From: DATDCV01 sp036524155
GTDB taxonomy: Bacteria; Verrucomicrobiota; Verrucomicrobiia; Limisphaerales; UBA8199
Reading direction: 5' to 3'
Assembly: GCA_036524155.1 (NCBI GenBank)
Contig: DATDCV010000572.1
Location: forward strand, 1 to 19,561
Length of the DNA: 19,561 nt
In this document: one piece after another, positions 7,680 to 16,245 of the stretch
How positions within the stretch are numbered: position 1 is the first letter of the stretch
Layout: each line of letters opens with the position of its first letter
The notes under the pieces: model-generated
What the model was told of the DNA's origin: nothing
Databases searched by the model: none
The model's input: only the letters and a program-made list of their open reading frames with translations
Position numbers and translations under genes: made by a program

Positions 7680-9719
7680 CTACCGGTCCGATACCGAGTG
7701 CATTCGGGTGACACCTACGATCAGGTCGAACCGTTCGCCGTAGCGGCGGCCGTTCAACGTGACGTCGAAACCCACCACGTTTACACCATCGGATGCGTCG
7801 GCACGCGCGATCAACCGCACCGGGAAGGACTGCCGGGAACTGCCGGCCAGCCAGCCCTCCAAAAAAACCGGCTCGGCCACCAGTCCCGGCGGAGTGTGGA
7901 TTTCGATATGATGTCGTTGCGCGCCAGCGCGGAAATTGCGCAGATGCAGCGAAACCTCCGCGCTCTCGCCGGGACGCAATGCCAGCCGATACGGTTCCGC
8001 GCGCACCCAAAACGGATCGAACCAGTACCTATAGTCCTTCTCGGAACTGAGTGACTGGAACATCTCGCGCATCTGATAAGCCCAGCGACGGTAACGCTCG
8101 ATGAATTTTGCCGGATGGTCCATGACGAAGGAATGCCCGCCGATGAGGATGTCCGGCCGGAGCCGTCTCAGGTATTCGCCGGCGTAAATGTAGCCCTCCT
8201 CCAGGATGGCGCTGTTGTGGGCAACCATCGCCTCATGGCCGGTCTGGTTCGGGTCGGCCGGATCGCCGAAAATGTTATCGCCGGTGAAGGCCACCTTGCG
8301 GCCATCGATGATCCCGTGGAGGCAAAGGGCGAACTCGGTTTGCCCGGGCATCCAGTCCACCCTGAAGCGATGTCCCTCCCATTCGAAGGACTCACCCGGC
8401 CTAAACGCTCGATCGACATGGACCCCGGTCATAGGTGAACCGTCCGGGTTCTTCTTGCCGTAAGCCTGGATGGGCGCCGCATAGTCAAACCATTCGGGGT
8501 GTTCCATCTTGTCGACCATGTTGTCGAGCGCCCAGATTCTTGAACCCCACTTTTCGCGCAGGTGCGGCGCCTCGAGGAAATGGTCTCCGTGCATATGGGT
8601 AATGATCACCGCATCGATCGCTTTCAGGCCAAAATGCCGGCGCAAGCCCTCGAGGGCCGTATCGAGAAATGTTTCATCCACCAGTCCGCAGTCCACCACC
8701 AGCGCCCGCCCGCTGTCGGCGAGGATCAGGCCGAAGTTAGGCCAAAAGTTCGGGCGCTTGAACTTGAACAGGTGCGGCGAAACCTGCCAAAGGTTTGAGA
8801 CGACAGTGGGCTGCGAAACGTTGTCCTGAAAAGCCGGCGAGTGGGACCATTCGCCGTAGCCGCGCACATAAAGGTGCTCCAACCGTTCCAGCTTCCGGCT
8901 ATACTCCTGCAACTGTTTCCGCGGCGCCGTGACCACCGGTCCGTGCGAGGGCAACAGCCCCGCGATGTCCGCCTGTGCCAAATCTGTCACCGATTGACGC
9001 AATGCTTTAATTCCGGCCGCGAAGCCGTAGTCCCATTCGGTGTCGAACCACGTGTGCATTCTGGCGCCTTCGAGCATCAGGTCGCCTGAAAATGCGAGGC
9101 AGCGGCCTTGCACCGACAGGAGATAGGCCATAGCGCCGGGGCTATTGCCCGGTGAGGCGACGCAGCGAAATTCGAAGCCGTGCCAGATGAAGGTGTCGTT
9201 CGTGCCGAACGCGCGGTCGAGGGGAATAGGCTGAATTGGAGGCCGGACGTAGCTCGAACCGTGGATGGTCAACGGGTCGCCCAGGAGAACTTTGAGTTTG
9301 CGGAAGTCCATTGGGTGTTCGAACAACGCCCGCTCAGCTTCCGGTCCGGCCACCTTTGCGTCAGCAGTTGTAACTCCGAACGGAGCGCGCCCGTTCCGCA
9401 GCCGCGACGCCCCCTGGCATTGCTCGCGATGGTGATGTGTAAAAAGCACCCAGTCGACCCTGCGGACACCGATTTCCGGAAGGTGATCCAGCACGCTGCC
9501 GTCGCCGAGATCAATCAGGACAGCGGAATCGCCGTCGCGGAGCACGTAGACGTTGCAGGTATCCGTCAAGACAAACAAGTCGGGAAAGAGCTTCGCCAGC
9601 GGCTGGCGGAAGCGGCTCAGCGCGCCTCGACGCGGGTGGCGCTCGCCTGCGCCGGCGGTGGCGGTGAGGCCATACAGCACGGTTGCGATACAAGCTAGAG
9701 CCGTCAGTCGTCGGGTCAT
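7680..9719 (-). CDS. secreted protein with two metallo-beta-lactamase domains
   Basis: The product is 679 aa from the ATG at 9719, which starts a good signal peptide (MTRRLTAL, hydrophobic core, TAGAG). The first metallo-beta-lactamase domain has strand VYVLRDGDSAVLIDLGDG, then THHHREQ (residues 94-100), a later SGDLM and LPSHGPV. Compared with the canonical HxHxDH it keeps the first two His but has Glu-Gln in place of Asp-His. The second domain has the full motif THMHGDH (about residue 374), then FTGDNIFGD and IGGHS, as expected for a di-metal hydrolase. A C-terminal region of about 130 residues (EPYRLALRPGESAEVSLHLRNF) resembles an Ig-like beta domain. The substrate is unknown. The frame stays open to 9941, where another hydrophobic N-terminus could begin, so the start is not certain. 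It converges tail-to-tail with the beta-helix gene. Confidence 0.85.
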   Translation of the reverse strand: MTRRLTALACIATVLYGLTATAGAGERHPRRGALSRFRQPLAKLFPDLFVLTDTCNVYVLRDGDSAVLIDLGDGSVLDHLPEIGVRRVDWVLFTHHHREQCQGASRLRNGRAPFGVTTADAKVAGPEAERALFEHPMDFRKLKVLLGDPLTIHGSSYVRPPIQPIPLDRAFGTNDTFIWHGFEFRCVASPGNSPGAMAYLLSVQGRCLAFSGDLMLEGARMHTWFDTEWDYGFAAGIKALRQSVTDLAQADIAGLLPSHGPVVTAPRKQLQEYSRKLERLEHLYVRGYGEWSHSPAFQDNVSQPTVVSNLWQVSPHLFKFKRPNFWPNFGLILADSGRALVVDCGLVDETFLDTALEGLRRHFGLKAIDAVIITHMHGDHFLEAPHLREKWGSRIWALDNMVDKMEHPEWFDYAAPIQAYGKKNPDGSPMTGVHVDRAFRPGESFEWEGHRFRVDWMPGQTEFALCLHGIIDGRKVAFTGDNIFGDPADPNQTGHEAMVAHNSAILEEGYIYAGEYLRRLRPDILIGGHSFVMDHPAKFIERYRRWAYQMREMFQSLSSEKDYRYWFDPFWVRAEPYRLALRPGESAEVSLHLRNFRAGAQRHHIEIHTPPGLVAEPVFLEGWLAGSSRQSFPVRLIARADASDGVNVVGFDVTLNGRRYGERFDLIVGVTRMHSVSDR

Positions 9720-9992
9720 AGCCGCGACTCTGCGAAAGAGCGATAGACGAGACCGCCTGGGCGCCTTCCGCGGTGAGAGACAAGCCGACTGCGAATAAAC
9801 GTCACCGTACGTTTCCCACGGACGCCCTATGGTGTCCTGCAAGCGAAGGCTGTGCGTTGCCGCCGTCCCGGTAAGTGTCGCGAGCAGGGCCGCCAATGCG
9901 GATGTTTGCCAGTGGTTCAACGTGGGTCTCATAGTCGGCATTGTCTGGGGCCAGAGATGACAAGACTCGCGGGCATGTTACCTTATGCGTCA

Positions 9993-10676
9993 ATGACCAT
10001 GGACAAACCTGAAAGCACAGGCGGGAAAATCGAGATCACAAAAGATGGTCCGTACCTGGTGAGCGGTGGATTGCCGCTGAGCGAGCAGCGGATCGTGACC
10101 AATGCGGAGGGCGAATCTCTCGATTACCGGGAGGATAAGAAGTACCCATCGCAGCCGCGGTACGCGCTTTGCCGTTGCGGCCATTCCGGCAACAAACCGT
10201 TTTGCGACGGCACCCACAAGAAAGTCCAGTTCGACGGGACCGAAACCGCGAGCCGGGAGCCTTACCTCAAGCAAACAGAAACAATCGATGGGCCAACCAT
10301 GCACCTCACCGACGCAGAAAGCCTGTGCGCGTTTGCCCGCTTCTGCGACCCGAAAGGGAGGATCTGGAACCTGGTCCAGCAGACCGACAATGCCGAAGCA
10401 AGGCGCCTGGTGGAGTACGAGGCGGGGCATTGCCCCTCGGGGCGGTTGGTGGCCTGGGACAAGAAGACGGGCAAGCCCATCGAGCCGAGGTTCGAGCCGT
10501 CGCTGGGCTTAATCGAAGATACGGCCAAACAGGTCAGCGGGCCGATCTGGGTGCGGGGAGGAATTCCCGTGATTGCGTCGGACGGGACGGCATACGAGGT
10601 TCGGAACCGGGTGACGTTGTGCCGGTGCGGAAAGTCCAGCAACAAGCCGTTCTGCGACGGGTCGCATGCGGGCTGA
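9993..10676 (+). CDS. double-CDGSH iron-sulfur protein, long form
   Basis: The product is 227 aa from the ATG at 9993 (an alternative ATG lies at 9999). It carries two CDGSH iron-sulfur motifs. The first is Cys60-x-Cys62-x2-Ser-x3-Pro-x-Cys71-Asp-Gly-Thr-His75. The second is Cys210-x-Cys212-x2-Ser-x3-Pro-x-Cys221-Asp-Gly-Ser-His225, at the very C-terminus. In this family three Cys and one His hold a labile [2Fe-2S] cluster used in electron transfer or redox sensing. The intervening 120 residues include LCAFARFCDP and HCPSGRLVAWD, a conserved Cys-containing region of long bacterial CDGSH proteins that may hold further metal. No signal peptide or membrane helix is present. It is divergent from the metallo-beta-lactamase gene and lies 59 bp upstream of the TMEM175-like gene, so the two may be co-transcribed. 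A separate short CDGSH protein is encoded at 19259-19495. Confidence 0.9.
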   Translation: MTMDKPESTGGKIEITKDGPYLVSGGLPLSEQRIVTNAEGESLDYREDKKYPSQPRYALCRCGHSGNKPFCDGTHKKVQFDGTETASREPYLKQTETIDGPTMHLTDAESLCAFARFCDPKGRIWNLVQQTDNAEARRLVEYEAGHCPSGRLVAWDKKTGKPIEPRFEPSLGLIEDTAKQVSGPIWVRGGIPVIASDGTAYEVRNRVTLCRCGKSSNKPFCDGSHAG

Positions 10677-10721
10677 GGCGCCGGGTTGCCAAACCCAGGA
10701 ATATCCGGTGGAGTCTTCGCA

Positions 10722-10731
10722 AAAGGAGGTG
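10722..10731 (+). promoter_or_regulatory. full-length Shine-Dalgarno that fixes an ACG start
   Basis: AAAGGAGGTG is complementary to the 3' tail of bacterial 16S rRNA over ten bases, far stronger than at most other genes here. Its AGGAGG core ends 6 nt before ACG at 10736. No ATG, GTG or TTG stands at a suitable distance in the frame of the downstream protein, so this site marks the ACG as the likely initiation codon. Confidence 0.8.
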
Positions 10732-10735
10732 TTCT

Positions 10736-11320
10736 ACGCCAAAGAACCGGCTCGAAGCGTTTAGCGACGGAGTGCTGGCGATCATCATCACCATCATGGT
10801 GCTGGAGTTGAAAGTGCCTCACGGCGTCGAACTCAGCACGCTGAAGCCGGTCGTGCCCGTGTTCCTGAGTTACGTCCTGAGTTTCATTTACGTGGGCATC
10901 TACTGGAACAACCACCATCACCTGCTGCATTCGGCTAAGCACGTCAGCGGTGGCATCCTGTGGGCGAATTTGCACTTGCTGTTCTGGCTGTCGCTTTTTC
11001 CCTTCACGACAGGCTGGATCGGCGAAAACCACGTCGCGCCCGTGCCGGTGGCGGTCTATGGGTTTGCGCTCCTGATGGCAGCGACCGCATATTTTATTTT
11101 ACAGCGCGCGATCATTGCCCGGCATGGCCGTGAATCCCTGTTGGCAACGGCTTTGGGCCGCGATTGGAAAGGCAAGCTTTCGTTCGTGCTCTATCTCGCT
11201 GCCATCCCCCTGGCGTTCGCGAGTCCGTGGATCGCCATAGGGCTATACGTGGTCGTCGCGCTCTTGTGGCTCATCCCCGACCGCCGTATCGAGCGTGTGC
11301 TGGAAATGCGGGAGGAATAG
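10736..11320 (+). CDS. TMEM175/DUF1211-family membrane channel protein, ACG start
   Basis: The product is 194 aa with the start placed at ACG (10736). The protein from there reads (M)PKNRLEAFSDGVLAIIITIMVLELKVP. This is the standard beginning of bacterial TMEM175 (DUF1211) proteins, including the RxxAFSDG motif of the first helix that lines the pore. About six hydrophobic segments follow: roughly residues 10-27, 38-57, 76-93, 104-121, 145-160 and 165-182. NHHHLL after the second is another family feature. Bacterial TMEM175 proteins form tetrameric K+-permeable channels in the inner membrane. The expected length is about 200 aa, so the gene is complete. The next in-frame GTG lies inside the FSDGV motif and would destroy the first helix. 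ACG is therefore either a true rare start, a mutated ATG, or a sequence error. Confidence 0.85.
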   Translation, partial: TPKNRLEAFSDGVLAIIITIMVLELKVPHGVELSTLKPVVPVFLSYVLSFIYVGIYWNNHHHLLHSAKHVSGGILWANLHLLFWLSLFPFTTGWIGENHVAPVPVAVYGFALLMAATAYFILQRAIIARHGRESLLATALGRDWKGKLSFVLYLAAIPLAFASPWIAIGLYVVVALLWLIPDRRIERVLEMREE

Positions 11321-11328
11321 AGGGTGCC

Positions 11329-11344
11329 GCGGGGAGCCGCTTTT
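11329..11344 (+). terminator. weak candidate terminator after the TMEM175-like gene
   Basis: A 4-bp stem GCGG/CCGC with loop GGAG is followed directly by TTTT, 8 bp after the stop codon. The stem is short and the T-run brief, so termination strength is doubtful. No other candidate is visible in the 124-bp spacer before the converging glycosidase gene. Confidence 0.3.
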
Positions 11345-11444
11345 CAGGCATGCCCACCGAACCAACAGGGTATTTGCGGACCTGGAGATTTGAAAGCACA
11401 TCAAACCTCGCGACTACAACGTCATCAGAACTGATGCCGCTGGC

Positions 11445-14162
11445 TTATTGAGCGGCGCGACTGCGCTGCAAGACGGCCTGTACAATGGCCGCGGCGATGG
11501 CTTTCATCCCCTTATCACCCGGGTGCCCAGCGACCCCGTCGTGTGCAAAGGAACGCTCCGAGCGCGCAGCATTAGCGGCATCCCGGCCGAGCGGGCCGAC
11601 GTCGACGAAAATAGCGTTGGCCTCCTGGCACACCTCTTTGAGCACTTGGTCCTTGGCTGTATCCGCCCAGAAAGAACTGCGTACCACCACCAGCGGATGG
11701 CGCCTGGCCAAGGCGCAGCGCAGGATGTTCATCACTCCGAACTTGAACTGCCCTTTGGCCTCCGCGGCGCCCAAGGCGGGCACATTCTCCCCGATGGCCA
11801 GAACCACCAGGTCGGGGTCAAACGCGAAGAAGTCCTTCATTTGCCCGTCGACGTCATAGCTGGCGTAGTTGCGCTCAAAATCCGCTATGTTCCCGACCAT
11901 AATCTGCGGCATGGAACCCGTATGCTGCGCAAGGGCACCGGCGACAAGATGGACATAATCCCTGTCCTCGGAACTTGCCGCCATGCCCCAGTTGCCGGTC
12001 CAGCCTATATCCGGCTTGGGACCATGCAGCGTGATGCTATTTCCCAGGAAGAGGATCCGGCGAATGGCGGAGGGTTTCACTTCCGGCTCGGCGGTCACCG
12101 GGAACATGGAGATCCGGAACTTCGTGCAGCCATACGGCACCAACATGACTGACTCCGGCGATTTGGAACTGGCAACCGGCAGGAGCGGTAGTCGAGGAGC
12201 CTTAGGGTCGGGATTCCACGCGATCTCGACCACGTTGGCGCGCAGCTTCAGGGGCGCTTTGAGCGGCCAGTCCCACCGGTCAGGCATCGGCGCACGTTCG
12301 ACCGTAAAACCCGGATTTTGCACATCCAGCGCGAACTGCCACCGGGCGGTGGGGTCCGGCGTGTTGGCGTTGGTGGCGTCAGTGATAGGGAGCGCGAAGA
12401 GCAGCGGGCCGTATGAAACCGAAGCGTAAGGCACGCCCCGAGTGCTGTCTTCTTGTGGAATGGTCACTGATGTAGCGCGATGCGCCCCATCGTAAGGCGG
12501 GCCCGACGCAGCATCCCTTCCCCGGTGGACGTTGGGGGTCATTGGCAGCCGCAACCGGACTGTGTCGCCCGGCTTCCACGTCCGGCTGATGCGCGCGAAG
12601 CTCTTGGCGTTCCGCTCGACCGGGACGACGGAACCATTCACGCTCAACGAAGGAGCAGCGCACCAGCCGGGAATGTGAAAGTCCACCGGGAAGGCCGCCT
12701 TCCGCGCGGGCTGGACGGAAATGTCAATGGTGTCGCTGAAAGGATACTCCGTCTTGCAGACAAGCTCGACCGGCACACGATCGCCCGCCAGCGCGGTCAC
12801 TTTGCAAGGACCGTAGCAGGTGGCCGCCAGGCCGTTGTCATAAGTCGCCATCCACATGTGGGTGACGAACCAAGGCACAATCCGGTTGAGCGCCGCCGTG
12901 CAACATAGTGGCGAGTGTTTTGGCTGGTAGGCGCCACCGCCGGCCCTTGGCCCGTGGGGAAAGTCCGGGGACAAATTGACGAACCGGTTCGGACTTTGGA
13001 AATAAACGTGGGCTTTGAAATCACGCGACACGGTTGCGGGTCCGGCGTTGAAGAAAGCCCGCTCGAGGCGATCCGCCAATCTTCCTTCACCGGTCACGGA
13101 AAGCAGGCACACCTGGCTCCAGATGTAGCCGGCCACGTCGCAGGTTTCGCTTCCGCGGAACGCGCCAGTGGGGCCATACCACTCGTCGGAAACCGGCACG
13201 CCGTGGGGCTGCATGGCGACGCGCTCAAGCAGGTCGTGCCAGCCGACCGCCGCCTCGAGGTAGCGCGCGTCCCCCGTCCACAGATAGCCCACAGCCCACG
13301 GCGTAGTGCTTTCGATGAATTCAACCACGTGGGCATTGTCCACGCTGGTGCCCGGCGCCAGGTTTGGCGCTTGGCGATAGCGGTTCAGGTTCGGCAAGAG
13401 CCCGCCCCCTTCTTTCTTGAACATAGCGTCCAACGCTTCCGCGATGCCCCGGTTGCCCGTCCAGCACCAGGTGTCAAGAGCCGGCCACGGATTCGACATG
13501 TTACCCGTGATCCACCGCAAACAGTCTGGATCAGGAGCGTAGGCTTTTTCGAGCGCCTCCAAAATGTGCTTGTCACCCGACCCGGCGTAGAATCCGCACA
13601 TGGCGCGTCCCACCAGGCCGCAAGCCCAGAGCGGCCAACCTTCCAACGCGGCAGTGACAGCCTTTCTGTCGTCGGGGTTCTTGCGGTCGAGCCACCAAAG
13701 GAAGAGCAGACCGTTGGTGTTCATGTGGTCGGCGACAGCATACAGGCGCCTTTGGGCCTGCTGGATCAGCCCGTCGTCGTGCAGGGCGAAGCCCAGGCGG
13801 GCCAGACCGTCAAACCAGTAACCGCCTCCCTCGTAAGGCCAACCGCCCTTGTACCAAAAGAGCCCTTCACCGGTCATCTTGTGGTCCGGAGCCCAGGCCC
13901 GTTTGAACTCGTCATCATACTCGTCCATGTGCCCCGTGAATCCGTCTCGGGCGGCGAGGCACCAGTCGCGCAACCAACCGGCCGGTTCGACCGCGCCGGG
14001 TGGCAGCGGGAGGAACGCAGAATGGGTTGACGGTTCGAAGGGACGCGAATAATTCGCCCGGCCCTGACCGGCCGGATCCGCTGGGAAACTGGTGGAGTGC
14101 GCGTTCAACACGAAAACCGTGCCGACAAAAACAAGGGCCAATTGCGGAGATGCGTTCTTCAT
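11445..14162 (-). CDS. secreted GH127-like glycosidase (DUF1680) fused to an SGNH/GDSL hydrolase
   Basis: The product is 905 aa and starts at 14162 with a signal peptide (MKNASPQLALVFVGTVFVLNAHS). Residues 45-690 form a GH127/DUF1680-type module: an (alpha/alpha)6-barrel with many Trp/Gly motifs, then beta domains. The thiolate-zinc site of characterised GH127 beta-L-arabinofuranosidases (Glu, Cys, Cys-Cys) is present as Glu339-x-Cys341 and Cys420-Cys421. Asp-Glu just upstream (Glu near residue 327) could supply the acid/base. Residues 698-900 are an SGNH hydrolase: block I FLGNSIT (Ser near residue 707, GNS rather than GDS), block III-like VVLAIGEN, and block V HDGVAGHPG with the Asp and His of the catalytic set. 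The combination suggests removal of arabinose-type sugars and ester groups from the same glycan outside the cell. The substrate is inferred. It is divergent from ilvD. Confidence 0.85.
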   Translation of the reverse strand: MKNASPQLALVFVGTVFVLNAHSTSFPADPAGQGRANYSRPFEPSTHSAFLPLPPGAVEPAGWLRDWCLAARDGFTGHMDEYDDEFKRAWAPDHKMTGEGLFWYKGGWPYEGGGYWFDGLARLGFALHDDGLIQQAQRRLYAVADHMNTNGLLFLWWLDRKNPDDRKAVTAALEGWPLWACGLVGRAMCGFYAGSGDKHILEALEKAYAPDPDCLRWITGNMSNPWPALDTWCWTGNRGIAEALDAMFKKEGGGLLPNLNRYRQAPNLAPGTSVDNAHVVEFIESTTPWAVGYLWTGDARYLEAAVGWHDLLERVAMQPHGVPVSDEWYGPTGAFRGSETCDVAGYIWSQVCLLSVTGEGRLADRLERAFFNAGPATVSRDFKAHVYFQSPNRFVNLSPDFPHGPRAGGGAYQPKHSPLCCTAALNRIVPWFVTHMWMATYDNGLAATCYGPCKVTALAGDRVPVELVCKTEYPFSDTIDISVQPARKAAFPVDFHIPGWCAAPSLSVNGSVVPVERNAKSFARISRTWKPGDTVRLRLPMTPNVHRGRDAASGPPYDGAHRATSVTIPQEDSTRGVPYASVSYGPLLFALPITDATNANTPDPTARWQFALDVQNPGFTVERAPMPDRWDWPLKAPLKLRANVVEIAWNPDPKAPRLPLLPVASSKSPESVMLVPYGCTKFRISMFPVTAEPEVKPSAIRRILFLGNSITLHGPKPDIGWTGNWGMAASSEDRDYVHLVAGALAQHTGSMPQIMVGNIADFERNYASYDVDGQMKDFFAFDPDLVVLAIGENVPALGAAEAKGQFKFGVMNILRCALARRHPLVVVRSSFWADTAKDQVLKEVCQEANAIFVDVGPLGRDAANAARSERSFAHDGVAGHPGDKGMKAIAAAIVQAVLQRSRAAQ

Positions 14163-14300
14163 TTTCAGGCTCGCTGACAGAAACCCACCGAAAAATCACC
14201 AGGAAATCAAGGCGAAGTATGAAAACAAGAGCAAATAGAGACAAAGCGCGAATACGTGCCCTTGTCGCACTGGGCTTTCGATGCAACTCTTTCCACGAAG

Positions 14301-16037
14301 ATGAGACCCAAAGAATCCGCCGCGCGCCGACCCAACCCTTACACGAAATCAGCACGGCCTTTTTCGGCCAAGGTGCTTGATGGTCCCGAACGGGCGCCCA
14401 GCCGCGCCATGCTCTACCCGGTCGGATTCAGGGCGGAGGATTTCGACAAGCCGATGATCGGCATAGCCTCCACCTGGAGCATGGTCACTCCGTGCAACAT
14501 GCACCTCGACCAACTCGCGCGAGAAGCCGAGGCTGGGGCCAACGCGGCCGGAGGCAAAGCGATCATCTTCGACACCATCACCATTTCTGACGGCATTTCC
14601 ATGGGCACCGAAGGGATGAAGTATTCGCTGGTCTCGCGCGAAGTCATCGCCGATTCAATCGAAACGGTGGTCGGGTGCGAAGGCATGGATGGCTTTGTGG
14701 CCATTGGCGGCTGCGATAAGAACATGCCGGGAGCGCTTATCGCAATGGCGCGGCTCAATCGTCCCGCGGTATTTGTATATGGCGGCACGATTTTGCCCGG
14801 ATGCATCACGGGTGATAGTCGCAGTCTCGACATCGTTTCCGTTTTTGAGGCTGTCGGAGCGCACGCCAAAAAGCGCATCGATGCCAAGGAATTCCAGGCC
14901 ATTGAATCCTGCGCGATCCCGGGACCGGGCGCCTGCGGCGGCATGTACACCGCCAACACGATGGCCAGCGCCATCGAGGCACTGGGCATGAGCTTGCCGA
15001 ACAGCTCGGCTCAAAATGCCGTTTCCGAAGCCAAAAAAGAGGATTGCCGTCGCGCAGGCGCCACCGTGATGAACATGATCCAGCGGGGCTTGCGCCCCCT
15101 CGAGATCATGACCAAAGACGCCTTTGAGAATGCCATCACGCTCGTCATCGCCTTGGGCGGTTCGACTAATGCAGTCCTGCACCTGTTGGCCATGGCCCAC
15201 GCGTGCAAGGTAAAGCTTGTTCTCGACGACTTCACGCGCATTGGCAAGCGCGTTCCTGTCCTCGCCGACTTGAAACCAAGCGGAAAACATCTCATGTCCG
15301 AACTCGTCGCCATCGGCGGCATTCGTCCCTTAATGAAAACCCTGCTCGATGCCGGCTTGCTGCATGGCGACAGCCTCACGGTCACCGGGCAAACTATGGC
15401 GGAGACGCTGACGCAGGTTAAGCCCTATCCCGACGGCCAGAGGATCGTTTCATCCTTCGATCGGCCCCTGAAGAAGGAAAGCCACTTGGTGGTGTTGTAT
15501 GGCAATCTGGCGCCCGAAGGCGCAGTCGCCAAAATCACCGGCCAGGAAGGTGTGCGCTTCGAGGGTAAAGCCCTGGTGTTCGATTCCGAGGAAGAGGCGA
15601 TGAGGCAGATTCTTTCGGGCAGCATCAAGGAGGGCGACATCATCGTCATCCGCTATGAAGGACCTAAGGGCGGACCCGGCATGCGGGAGATGCTGTCGCC
15701 AACGTCCGCCATTATGGGCGAAGGCCTGGGCAGGGATGTCGCACTGATCACCGATGGGCGTTTCTCGGGCGGCAGCCATGGTTTTGTCGTGGGTCACATT
15801 ACACCGGAGGCATACGTGGGCGGCCCAATCGCCCTGGTGAAGAACGGTGATCGCATAACCATCGATGCCGAAAAACGCCAGATTAACCTCGAACTGACGG
15901 CGGGCGAACTGAAGCGGCGGCACAAGGCCTGGAAAGCACCCAACCCGCGTTACACCCGCGGCGTGCTGGCAAAGTACGCCAGTACTGTCACTTCCGCTTC
16001 CCTGGGCGCGGTCACCGACTTGAACCTCGACCTGTGA
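14301..16037 (+). CDS. ilvD: dihydroxy-acid dehydratase
   Basis: The product is 578 aa, normal for IlvD, which converts 2,3-dihydroxy-isovalerate and 2,3-dihydroxy-3-methylvalerate to the 2-oxo acids on the way to valine, leucine and isoleucine (EC 4.2.1.9). The ATG at 14301 begins MRPKESAARRPNPYTKSARPF, ahead of the conserved MLYPVGFRAEDFDKPMIGIA. The cluster ligands are present as Cys65 (TPCNMH), Cys138 (GGCDKNMPG) and Cys212 (GPGACGGMYTANTM). This three-Cys set fits the oxygen-tolerant [2Fe-2S] class of DHADs. Lys140 in CDKNMPG is the residue carbamylated in related enzymes, and FSGGSHGFVVGHI holds the catalytic Ser. The family also includes sugar-acid dehydratases. The close match around MLYPVGF and GMYTANTM favours DHAD. 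No other ilv gene is visible nearby. Confidence 0.93.
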   Translation: MRPKESAARRPNPYTKSARPFSAKVLDGPERAPSRAMLYPVGFRAEDFDKPMIGIASTWSMVTPCNMHLDQLAREAEAGANAAGGKAIIFDTITISDGISMGTEGMKYSLVSREVIADSIETVVGCEGMDGFVAIGGCDKNMPGALIAMARLNRPAVFVYGGTILPGCITGDSRSLDIVSVFEAVGAHAKKRIDAKEFQAIESCAIPGPGACGGMYTANTMASAIEALGMSLPNSSAQNAVSEAKKEDCRRAGATVMNMIQRGLRPLEIMTKDAFENAITLVIALGGSTNAVLHLLAMAHACKVKLVLDDFTRIGKRVPVLADLKPSGKHLMSELVAIGGIRPLMKTLLDAGLLHGDSLTVTGQTMAETLTQVKPYPDGQRIVSSFDRPLKKESHLVVLYGNLAPEGAVAKITGQEGVRFEGKALVFDSEEEAMRQILSGSIKEGDIIVIRYEGPKGGPGMREMLSPTSAIMGEGLGRDVALITDGRFSGGSHGFVVGHITPEAYVGGPIALVKNGDRITIDAEKRQINLELTAGELKRRHKAWKAPNPRYTRGVLAKYASTVTSASLGAVTDLNLDL

Positions 16038-16245
16038 GGGCAGTGCGCAAGACCTTAATGGCGGAGCCGTTGGCCGGCCCCGGAATCCGCCCAACCAAGC
16101 GGGTGACAAAATTAACCTGCCTTGGTGCCGGCAATGGCAGAAACCGGATCAGGTCATAGAAACGCTCCTTTGCGGCGGCCGGCGGCGACACCGCCAGCTT
16201 TCATGGTCAGGTCAGAAGTCGTCTTCGACTCAATTGGATTGCGAA

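Noticed and set aside
14163..14300. A leader peptide upstream of ilvD rich in branched-chain residues
   Set aside because: The only frame (MKTRANRDKARIR from 14219) has few Ile, Leu or Val codons and runs through the ilvD start, with no attenuator hairpin and T-run.
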